From an uncultured Lachnospiraceae bacterium (GTDB lineage: Bacteria; Bacillota; Clostridia; Lachnospirales; Lachnospiraceae): DNA of 5,973 bases. Numbering within the stretch: the first letter of the stretch is position 1; each line of letters starts with the position of its first letter. This document shows, in pieces, positions 1 to 5,616 of this stretch. The notes under the pieces are model-generated. The model was not told where the DNA came from. It saw nothing but the letters and a program-made list of their open reading frames with translations, and made no database searches. The stretch spans positions 1 to 5,973 of the forward strand of contig CACZSE010000092.1 of NCBI GenBank assembly GCA_902783735.1, read 5' to 3'. A program made the position numbers and the translations under genes.

Positions 1-1079
1 AATCTGCCACCGACTACTATTGCGATGCTTTTATCTTCGGGCAAGCCAAGTTCGTTTCTATTATATGAATGCTTTTGTTCTTTGAATACATATGTCAGAA
101 TATATTTTATAAAATGTTCACGGGTATACTCCCGTCTGTTCAGCCAATGAATGTCATCCTCATCCGCTTCTCTTCCTATTGCCGAAAACTGGCATCTGTT
201 CAAGGCTCTTCCCGATATCACTATATTAAACACTATAACAGGAACTATCTTCGCCAACATATCCGCTGTAACACTGTTGCCCCCCAGGTTAATAATACAA
301 TAAGGTCTGATTGATGAAACTGAATCCATTAATGTTTTTATTACACCGGCATCCGGCATCTCCTTCGGACACTGAAAAAAAGGAAATTGCCTGTCTTTAT
401 AACTCAAAAACTCCTGAGAATTATAATCTTCTATATAGTTTCCTATTCCCGGTTTGAACCACCATACCCCACCATATGCCGGACATACCTCTGCCGAATT
501 GATCACCAAAATCTGTTTATGCATTTTTTCTTCAAGTGTATAGCAATAATCCAGCAGTTGTTTAGAAGGTGCATGGCTCATAGTCAGGTATTGCGGAGTC
601 AGGACCACTACCAGATTCTTATTCCTTTCATCAACCGGGATAAAAGAATAGTCATCAATGCAAATTCTATGCACATATGATTGATATATATCTTCATAAA
701 GATCATCAAGCATATCATAGATCCTTAATGAATGCTTTGTTTTCTCATTGAAAAAAATATTATCAATCTGCCTGAAAATAAAATATTTGTTTTCAGGTTT
801 TAGCAAAGCATTGCCTATGCTCTGTTCCAAAACCTTCTCTATATATTTCTCATTTTGAGTCAGGAAATATGATACTGAGCAGATAAAAATCATTTTAAAA
901 CAATCAAGTTTATCACAGTCGATCATAACCAATCGTTCATTAAGGACTTCTCTGTTAACAATAATCTCCTGACCGTATCCGGCAACAATCTTTTCCAGCT
1001 CAGAATTAAAGTAACCTGTTAATATCAGATCCTTAGAATAATCATCAAATAATTGTATTATATGATCAATGTAATCCAA
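1..1079 (-). CDS. Probable GT-B-type glycosyltransferase, TTG start, C-terminus beyond left edge
   Basis: This is an open frame of 359 codons read leftwards with no stop before the window edge, so the gene is partial at its 3' end. I chose the TTG at 1077-1079 as start because a strong GGGGAG ribosome-binding site lies 7 nt upstream and no ATG occurs until residue 52; the protein begins MDYIDHIIQLFDDYSKD. An N-terminal part of about 150 residues that I do not recognise is followed by a Rossmann-like stretch: a hydrophobic strand NLVVVLTPQYL (155-165), a MSHAPSKQLLDY helix (167-178), strand QILVINS (189-195), strand YCIINLGGNSVTADMLAKI (260-278), and a final GLPEDKSIAIVVGGR (345-359). In many bacterial glycosyltransferases such a strand begins the second domain of the GT-B fold, so the window probably ends there. 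The stop of the upstream LicD gene is 27 bp away on the same strand. The likely role is adding or branching a sugar on the flagellar glycan in the cytoplasm. No catalytic motif is visible because the donor-binding domain is missing; the glycosyltransferase call is inference from fold pattern and context, and the sugar is unknown. Confidence 0.68.
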   Translation of the reverse strand, partial: MDYIDHIIQLFDDYSKDLILTGYFNSELEKIVAGYGQEIIVNREVLNERLVMIDCDKLDCFKMIFICSVSYFLTQNEKYIEKVLEQSIGNALLKPENKYFIFRQIDNIFFNEKTKHSLRIYDMLDDLYEDIYQSYVHRICIDDYSFIPVDERNKNLVVVLTPQYLTMSHAPSKQLLDYCYTLEEKMHKQILVINSAEVCPAYGGVWWFKPGIGNYIEDYNSQEFLSYKDRQFPFFQCPKEMPDAGVIKTLMDSVSSIRPYCIINLGGNSVTADMLAKIVPVIVFNIVISGRALNRCQFSAIGREADEDDIHWLNRREYTREHFIKYILTYVFKEQKHSYNRNELGLPEDKSIAIVVGGR

Positions 1080-1086
1080 TATGTCT

Positions 1087-1092
1087 CTCCCC
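1087..1092 (-). promoter_or_regulatory. Ribosome-binding site that fixes a TTG start
   Basis: On the minus strand GGGGAG ends 7 nt before the TTG at 1077-1079. This is the ideal spacing and a strong match to the anti-Shine-Dalgarno sequence. It decides the start, because the only other in-frame candidate, a TTG at 1092-1094, overlaps this site and has no good site of its own. Confidence 0.7.
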
Positions 1093-1106
1093 AATTATCC
1101 AGATAC

Positions 1107-2114
1107 TTATTTATAATCGTTTATCTTATGCCAGTTTCTGCAAAACTCATCTGCCGAAGAATCAATCCCCGAATCCCTTAAAAGTTTTATAAACGCTTTT
1201 TCCTGCGTTTTATAAAATGGATATTCATGATCTGCTGTAAACGGTTTGGGTATCATATAATCCTCTCCTACCGATACCCGAAGCACTTCCTTATACTGTT
1301 CCGGAACTGTTATCTGTGTATTTTCGAATAACATGGATACACCTTTACCAAACCATGTACTTCTCATAGCTTTTATACCTGTAAACTTGTCCCTCTCCCC
1401 CGGCGGCATACAATAAAGGATATCAGCCACTTTTCCGGTATCATCTTCACATGATGCAGCCAAACGGTCAGCGTATAAACGCATTTCTCTCTTCAAAAGA
1501 TTTTCATCATCTCTTAAATACTCTACACCAAGCATTTTTTCTGTTTTTGCTATCCTGTCTTCCAATTCACCGTTTTCCCTTAACAGTTCCCAATTGGCAA
1601 TAATAAAATGAATATCATTGCTCAACTTAACTATCTCGTATTGCTCTTGAACGTCTTCAGGTACATTATCAAGAGGGAAAATATCTATACCTATCCTCAT
1701 ATATGGATAAGAATGGAAACGATTCATATAACTGGGTAAAGTGAAGTATTTCTCATCGGCTATCACTCTTAACTGCGGCTCACTATTGGCCCCCCATAAT
1801 CTCGTATTTTTTCCATATATCCCTGAAAGCACAAATCCTTCCGGAAGACAGGTATCTGCAATTTCTATAAAACGATCGTAATCATTTCGAAACATATAAA
1901 TATCTATATCATCATCCCAGGGAATAAAACCTTTATGCCGTATCGTCCCCAATAAGGTTCCATATGCAGCGTAATAGACTAAACCATTTTCCCTGCATAT
2001 ATCTTTGATAACTTCCAACACCTCAAGCGCAGCTGCCCAGGCACGCTTCATCATTTCCGGAACTAAAAAACCTTCCCGTATTTCATCTTGAAAATAGCCT
2101 TTAGGAAAAATCAT
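1107..2114 (-). CDS. LicD-family phosphotransferase (promoter-distal copy)
   Basis: This 335-residue cytoplasmic protein carries the LicD hallmark. It has YYAAYGTLLGTIRHKGF (47-63) followed by IPWDDDID (64-71), the Gly-rich and Asp-triad block of the nucleotidyltransferase fold that binds metal and nucleotide donor. A second conserved acidic strand GIDIFPLD lies at 142-149, and the C-terminus has VGEDYMIPKPFTADHEYPFY (282-301), the usual LicD tail block. Family members transfer phosphocholine or other phosphate-linked groups from a CDP-type donor onto surface sugars; the actual donor here is not shown by the sequence. The ATG start is supported by AAGGAG 7 nt upstream. It lies 38 bp after the family 2 glycosyltransferase and 27 bp before the left-hand glycosyltransferase-like gene, inside the flagellin-linked operon. 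Its N-terminus (EIREGF, then MMKRAWAAALEVL) mirrors the other LicD protein at 4533-5471, so the two are paralogues, but the central third is very different. I see no signal peptide or membrane segment. The family call is firm; the role in flagellin glycan modification is inferred from position. Confidence 0.9.
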   Translation of the reverse strand: MIFPKGYFQDEIREGFLVPEMMKRAWAAALEVLEVIKDICRENGLVYYAAYGTLLGTIRHKGFIPWDDDIDIYMFRNDYDRFIEIADTCLPEGFVLSGIYGKNTRLWGANSEPQLRVIADEKYFTLPSYMNRFHSYPYMRIGIDIFPLDNVPEDVQEQYEIVKLSNDIHFIIANWELLRENGELEDRIAKTEKMLGVEYLRDDENLLKREMRLYADRLAASCEDDTGKVADILYCMPPGERDKFTGIKAMRSTWFGKGVSMLFENTQITVPEQYKEVLRVSVGEDYMIPKPFTADHEYPFYKTQEKAFIKLLRDSGIDSSADEFCRNWHKINDYK

Positions 2115-2121
2115 AAAGATA

Positions 2122-2127
2122 CTCCTT
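2122..2127 (-). promoter_or_regulatory. Consensus ribosome-binding site of the distal LicD gene
   Basis: AAGGAG on the minus strand, 7 nt before the ATG at 2112-2114. It is the best-formed site in the window and confirms the chosen start. Confidence 0.8.
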
Positions 2128-2152
2128 ACTGATCTACATCAAAAACTACCTT

Positions 2153-2959
2153 TCAGTATTGTTTTAAATATAATTCAAGCATTTTCCCTGCCTGTTCAAG
2201 TACACCCTCCGATTGAGCAAATTCCAGAAAGCTCTTTACGGCATTCTCAAAACATCCATGCTTTTGAAAGATGGCTCTGTTCTTTGCAATAAAGCAACTT
2301 CTGAATTTAAAATATTTGCCTCTGTCTGATGATATATCTGATGTAGTCATATCAGCATCCAGCAGTATCTCTCTTATAATGCCTATTTCATACTTATCAG
2401 CAAACCGTATAGCATATTCCCAATCCTCTAAAGCTCGGAAACTCTCATCAAATCCACCACATTCCAAAAAAATTTCTCTGTTCACAAGTATTGTCGGAGT
2501 ATCAACAAAATTATGTTCAGCCAGAGCTTTAATCTGATCTTCAATAGGCGGGATCTTCATACAGATCTCACTCCCATCGACAAAAAAAGCGCGTATAGGA
2601 TGAACTACCATTAAGCAATCTTTATGTTTATTAAGATACTCTGTCTGTTTTTTTAGTTTATTACCGCGCCAGATATCATCGCTGTCCTGAAATGCTATCC
2701 ATTCGGATTGTGCCAGCCTGACGCCCTGATTTCTTGCACATCCGGCACCACCGTTTTTTTGTTTGTAGTAATTGATTCTCTCATCCCGGAAAACTCTGAC
2801 TACAGCTTCAGTGTCATCGGAAGATCCGTCATCAACTATCCATATTTCTTTTATTTTGAATGCTTCCCCATCACCTTCCTGTTTTAAAACACTCTCTATA
2901 GCCTTTCCTATCAATCTCTCACGATTATATGTCGGAATAATAACACTGATATCTATCAT
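2153..2959 (-). CDS. Family 2 glycosyltransferase (GT-A fold)
   Basis: This 268-residue protein is a compact GT2 enzyme, expected to move a sugar from a nucleotide donor to a glycan acceptor in the cytoplasm. It opens with the typical strand ISVIIPTYNRERLIGKAIES (4-23). IWIVDDGSSDDT (39-50) follows, with the Asp pair that contacts the nucleotide, then NGGAGCARNQGV (69-80) and the metal-binding DxD-type motif FQDSDD (90-95). The acceptor side shows DTPTILVNREIFLECGGFDE (153-172) and the general-base region ALEDWEYAIRF (176-186), with the acidic pair at 178-179. There are no transmembrane helices after the catalytic domain, unlike the processive or polyprenyl-linked GT2 enzymes, so it is probably soluble. 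Its AAAGGGGG ribosome-binding site overlaps the MAF stop codon and the gap is only 10 bp, suggesting translational coupling to the MAF gene. The likely job is extending the glycan that MAF starts on flagellin; that role, and the sugar used, are inferred and not visible in the sequence. Confidence 0.92.
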   Translation of the reverse strand: MIDISVIIPTYNRERLIGKAIESVLKQEGDGEAFKIKEIWIVDDGSSDDTEAVVRVFRDERINYYKQKNGGAGCARNQGVRLAQSEWIAFQDSDDIWRGNKLKKQTEYLNKHKDCLMVVHPIRAFFVDGSEICMKIPPIEDQIKALAEHNFVDTPTILVNREIFLECGGFDESFRALEDWEYAIRFADKYEIGIIREILLDADMTTSDISSDRGKYFKFRSCFIAKNRAIFQKHGCFENAVKSFLEFAQSEGVLEQAGKMLELYLKQY

Positions 2960-2963
2960 AACG

Positions 2964-2971
2964 CCCCCTTT
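2964..2971 (-). promoter_or_regulatory. Ribosome-binding site overlapping the MAF stop codon
   Basis: AAAGGGGG on the minus strand begins inside the TAA stop of the MAF gene (2970-2972) and ends 4 nt before the ATG of the family 2 glycosyltransferase. The overlap means ribosomes finishing MAF sit on the next start signal, so the two proteins are probably made in a linked ratio. Confidence 0.6.
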
Positions 2972-4499
2972 ATCCCTGTATAGCTCCTTTTATCTTTGCT
3001 CCCCTTTTTGACATATTAATGAATCTTACCCGCGGATACGAAGCTATCTGCCTCTCTATTATCGAAAGAAAGAACAAAAAAGTCTTACTGGTTTTTACTA
3101 TACCCCCATCTACGGATTCTGTATTGCACATACCAACATTCGTATCTATAATCTCATGCCGGGTTCCGGCTGCATATTGCGCATTATCCGGATATGAAAG
3201 ATCCACTCCGACCATCCAAACTATTTGAGCTCCCAGACGGACCGCAGCTTCCAGAGCAAGACTTGCTACCGTCCCCCCGATATTCCACGCCCCTTCTTCA
3301 GCATCTTCAGCCGGTCCTATCCTATCAAGGGAATTCTGAGCTGTCATTAACGCCACCTCTCCCTGATATGCTTTTAAATATCTCCAACTGGCAATCCTGT
3401 CTGCAATACACGGTATGTTCTTAGTCGCTTCTTCCAGACCTTCTATATGTCCGATCATCTGATCTTTCGGATCTCCTATCACTACCAGATCAGGAACTAT
3501 CCCCTCCGCCAATAGTCTCTTTAATATCACATCCACCGCAACTATGCGCCGTTTTCCTTTACACTCTTTTAAAAAGCTGATATGCTCATCAACTGATGGT
3601 CCTGCTGCAACTACCACCCATTCCTCACCAGCTATTCTTTTTCGCAGATCTCCTATGGTAATATCAGCCCGTTTGCGGTTTTCACGCAGATTGATCATCC
3701 ACAGATCATGAAACCATCTGCATGCATCTTCATTCATTCTTTCATATGATAGTCTGCCCTGATCATATTCTTCATATTCTATCCCCATCCATGTAGAGAT
3801 CAGTTTCCCGATATTTTTCTTACGGGTATTTCTATGAAACAACTCTGCAAGCTCTTCCTTATCATCCGAAACATATATATCAATATACTCCTGCGGTATC
3901 CATGATAATACCCCATAGTCCCGTGCATAACGTACCATTTCCTCTGATGTTTCATATATTATGATCCTGCTGCTCTCATATGAACATTTCCAGAGCTGAT
4001 AAGCCGTGTACCCCAGTCCCACCCCATAAAGATGGATTTCTTCCATTTCAGGGCGCCATATGGCTTCTGCCATAGTATGTGCTTCCCACATAGGATCATT
4101 AGGTGAATGAAGATACAGATCATGGACACTGTCATAAACCGTCAGGAAACCGCTATTTGAACTACGAAATGTGAATCTCCCCTCTGAAACATCTATTCCA
4201 CAAGAATAGCTGACATACTCGAATATTAACGGTAACAGTTCAGAATCAATTATACTACTGAATCCTGAAGGATCATACCAGGAAATCTTTGCCTTCTCTG
4301 CCGCATCAACTATCCCCTTTGCCAGCTCCGGGTTAGCAGCTGACAGTTTTTTCATCTGAAGCAATAGTTCCGGAATCAGCCCATTCCACTGCACTTCCGC
4401 AGCTTCCACCAACATACGCTGCATTTTTTGTGAAATTTCCTGCAGCTGTTCTAACAGATATGATCTTTTATAGATTTCTTCAAGAAATATCTCTGCCAT
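2970..4499 (-). CDS. MAF (motility-associated factor) DUF115 flagellin glycosyltransferase-like protein
   Basis: This 509-residue protein matches the MAF_flag10/DUF115 family, which in Campylobacter, Helicobacter, Aeromonas, Magnetospirillum and some Firmicutes is needed for flagellin glycosylation, usually as the enzyme that joins a nonulosonic acid to Ser/Thr. An N-terminal helical part (1-100) precedes an N-domain with PMWEAHTMAEAIW (136-148) and a Gly-rich loop IHLYGVGLGYTAYQLW (155-170). The core follows with WVVVAAGPSVDEHI (294-307), IVAVDVILKRLLAEGIVPDL (319-338), VIGDP (340-344), then NIGGTVASLALEAAVRLGAQ (406-425) and VWMVGVDLSYP (427-437), a sialyltransferase-like core pattern. Automated pipelines often label this family MptE-like or hydroxymethylpterin pyrophosphokinase-like, which does not fit the context. 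ATG is preceded by AAAGG at 6 nt. It sits 33 bp after a LicD gene that ends with tandem TGA stops. The length is at the short end of what I recall for the family, with little C-terminal extension. The family is clear; its substrate is inferred to be the flagellin encoded at the right edge. Confidence 0.9.
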   Translation of the reverse strand: MAEIFLEEIYKRSYLLEQLQEISQKMQRMLVEAAEVQWNGLIPELLLQMKKLSAANPELAKGIVDAAEKAKISWYDPSGFSSIIDSELLPLIFEYVSYSCGIDVSEGRFTFRSSNSGFLTVYDSVHDLYLHSPNDPMWEAHTMAEAIWRPEMEEIHLYGVGLGYTAYQLWKCSYESSRIIIYETSEEMVRYARDYGVLSWIPQEYIDIYVSDDKEELAELFHRNTRKKNIGKLISTWMGIEYEEYDQGRLSYERMNEDACRWFHDLWMINLRENRKRADITIGDLRKRIAGEEWVVVAAGPSVDEHISFLKECKGKRRIVAVDVILKRLLAEGIVPDLVVIGDPKDQMIGHIEGLEEATKNIPCIADRIASWRYLKAYQGEVALMTAQNSLDRIGPAEDAEEGAWNIGGTVASLALEAAVRLGAQIVWMVGVDLSYPDNAQYAAGTRHEIIDTNVGMCNTESVDGGIVKTSKTFLFFLSIIERQIASYPRVRFINMSKRGAKIKGAIQG

Positions 4500-4505
4500 T
4501 TTTAA

Positions 4506-4510
4506 CCTTT
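4506..4510 (-). promoter_or_regulatory. Ribosome-binding site of the MAF gene
   Basis: AAAGG on the minus strand with a 6-nt AT-only spacer to the ATG at 4497-4499. It lies in the 33-bp gap after the tandem TGA stops of the first LicD gene. Confidence 0.55.
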
Positions 4511-4532
4511 CTATAGAAATGTCATCTGATCA

Positions 4533-5471
4533 TCAGGCTCTGAATTCCTCCGGGAATGTCATATCATGCTCTATGTACCATTTTTGAAGCTGATCCTCAA
4601 ATTTACCGAAATATGGATATTCATGATCAGCGCCTTCCCGCTTCGGCACCATATAGTCATCGCCATACCAGATGCTCAGCACTTTCTCATACTCTATCGG
4701 TACTGGTAATACTTCTGTTTCAAACGGCATTAATACCGTTTCATTGAAATACTGTCTTTTAAAAACCAGTTTATTATTTAAAGGCAGATATGGTGTAACC
4801 GCCATATATTCGGTATCAGCATCAAAGTACATAGCAGCGATCCGATCCGCAAGATAAAACATTTGTCCCTTGACCGGTTTATCCTTATCAAATTTCGCTC
4901 CGGTCAACTCTATTGTTTTATCAACAAGTCTCCTGAGATCCTCAGACAACGAATCATATAGCATCCCTGCAGGAGCTTCCTTGCCGGCAGTAAACGCATG
5001 CGAAAACACCGCTATGTAGGCATCGCGCTCATCAGGATCATCCGGTATATTATCATACACAAATATATCTACCCCCACAGGATACGGACAGCCGTGATGT
5101 GCTTCAAGATACGCGTTATCAGGCGGAATGCATCCTCCGCATTTCACACAGAATACCAGATCATCACGTTCTTGAAGATTGGCATTAGCAATAAACAAGC
5201 CCGCAGGTAATTCTTTTGCTGCATATCGCAAGAATTTTTCCCAATCCAGACGATGCATAGCGATATCCATATCATCATCCCAGGGAATATATCCTTTTTC
5301 CCTGACTGCCCCAAGCATGGATCCACCTTCAATCCACCAAGATAGTCCATATTTCTCACATATGCACCGGATCTCAGATAATATATCCAGCTGCACCGCC
5401 CATACCCTTTTCATCATCGAAGAGATATTGAATCCGCTTCGTATTTCGTTCTCATAATCAGACACGATCAT
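4533..5471 (-). CDS. LicD-family phosphotransferase with Cys/His cluster (first gene of the operon)
   Basis: This 312-residue protein has the LicD signature: LSWWIEGGSMLGAVREKGY (43-61) followed by IPWDDDMD (62-69), the Asp-rich metal and nucleotide site. GVDIFVYDNIPDD (133-145) and the tail WYGDDYMVPKREGADHEYPY (268-287) complete the family pattern. It is expected to attach a phosphate-linked group to a sugar in the cytoplasm. It is a paralogue of the protein at 1107-2114: both start with EIRxGF then MMKRxWA and end with DYMxPK...ADHEYP. What differs is the middle, where CVKCGGC (108-114) and HHGC (125-128) form a possible metal-binding cluster at a place where the other copy has no cysteine. 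The frame ends in tandem TGA codons (4533-4535 and 4530-4532). The ATG at 5469-5471 has AGGGG only 3 nt upstream, which is tight; a GTG two codons in (5463-5465) would have 9-nt spacing, so the exact start is uncertain by two residues. It is the first gene after the flagellin terminator and probably leads the operon. The acceptor and donor are unknown. Confidence 0.88.
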   Translation of the reverse strand: MIVSDYENEIRSGFNISSMMKRVWAVQLDILSEIRCICEKYGLSWWIEGGSMLGAVREKGYIPWDDDMDIAMHRLDWEKFLRYAAKELPAGLFIANANLQERDDLVFCVKCGGCIPPDNAYLEAHHGCPYPVGVDIFVYDNIPDDPDERDAYIAVFSHAFTAGKEAPAGMLYDSLSEDLRRLVDKTIELTGAKFDKDKPVKGQMFYLADRIAAMYFDADTEYMAVTPYLPLNNKLVFKRQYFNETVLMPFETEVLPVPIEYEKVLSIWYGDDYMVPKREGADHEYPYFGKFEDQLQKWYIEHDMTFPEEFRA

Positions 5472-5489
5472 AATCCCCTGCTAATGATT

Positions 5490-5541
5490 ATAAACAACAA
5501 TAAGATGTTATTATTTTATCATATATTATCCATAAACAACA
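5490..5541. repeat. 10-nt direct repeat flanking the promoter-like region
   Basis: TGTTGTTTAT on the minus strand occurs at 5532-5541 and again at 5490-5499, with start points 42 bp apart (four helical turns). Both copies run directly into AT-rich sequence. It could be a paired binding site for a regulator, or a chance match in low-complexity DNA. Confidence 0.3.
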
Positions 5542-5553
5542 GTTATCAACTGT
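5539..5553 (-). repeat. Small perfect inverted repeat next to the terminator
   Basis: ACAGTT and AACTGT arms of 6 nt (5539-5544 and 5548-5553) face each other across a 3-nt loop. The element starts one base beyond the terminator U tract and contains the TTGATA hexamer. It could be a second RNA hairpin backing up the terminator, or an operator over the -35 region of the next operon. Confidence 0.4.
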
Positions 5554-5580
5554 AAAAGGGCACCCTCTCGGATGCCCTTT
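5554..5580 (-). terminator. Intrinsic terminator of the flagellin gene
   Basis: On the minus strand an 11-bp stem, AAAGGGCAUCC paired with GGGUGCCCUUU (one G-U pair), closes on a GAGA tetraloop of the stable GNRA type; the stem spans 5555-5580. The run of U residues is short: only four, three of them inside the stem, before ACAG. It begins 36 bp after the flagellin stop, the right place to end that transcript. The stem is strong but the weak U tract may allow some read-through into the glycosylation operon. Confidence 0.8.
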
Positions 5581-5616
5581 CTGTTAGCAACATAAGTTAA
5601 TAATTCATTCCAGAAC

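Larger units (their letters stand above)
5487..5554 (-). promoter_or_regulatory. AT-rich promoter-like intergenic region ahead of the LicD-MAF operon
   Basis: Between the flagellin terminator and the first LicD gene the minus strand is strongly AT-rich and offers several loose promoter elements. These are TTGATA (5544-5549) with TAATAT (5523-5528) at a 15-nt spacing, TATGAT (5518-5523), and TTGTTT (5534-5539) with TAAAAT (5513-5518) at 15 nt. None has the ideal 17-nt spacing, so I call the region and not a precise site. No motility-sigma (SigD/FliA) type CCGATA element is seen here, so a separate housekeeping promoter, or read-through from flagellin, are both possible. Confidence 0.35.

Noticed and set aside
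69..680. Two plus-strand open frames of 81 and 97 codons (69-314 and 387-680).
   Set aside because: They lie opposite a continuous 359-codon minus-strand frame with a strong ribosome-binding site and protein-like composition; their own translations are Ile/Tyr/Arg/His-rich antisense-type sequences with no recognisable motif.
2970..4499. Annotation of the DUF115 protein as a folate-pathway (hydroxymethylpterin) kinase.
   Set aside because: The N-terminal MAF domain and placement directly downstream of flagellin and among glycosyltransferases fit flagellin modification; no folate genes are nearby.
2271..5457. Several short plus-strand frames opposite the GT2, MAF and LicD genes, and a short minus-strand frame at 5144-5359.
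   Set aside because: All are shadows of family-recognised genes in other frames, with low-complexity translations and no supporting ribosome-binding site.
1107..5471. Calling the operon a phosphocholine pathway outright.
   Set aside because: LicD homology alone does not fix choline as the substituent; no choline kinase, choline transporter or CTP:phosphocholine cytidylyltransferase gene is in the window.
5487..5492. Perfect TATAAT -10 hexamer on the minus strand just upstream of the first LicD gene.
   Set aside because: Transcription would start about position 5480, inside the ribosome-binding site, and the matching -35 position reads AATAAT, so it is unlikely to serve as the promoter.
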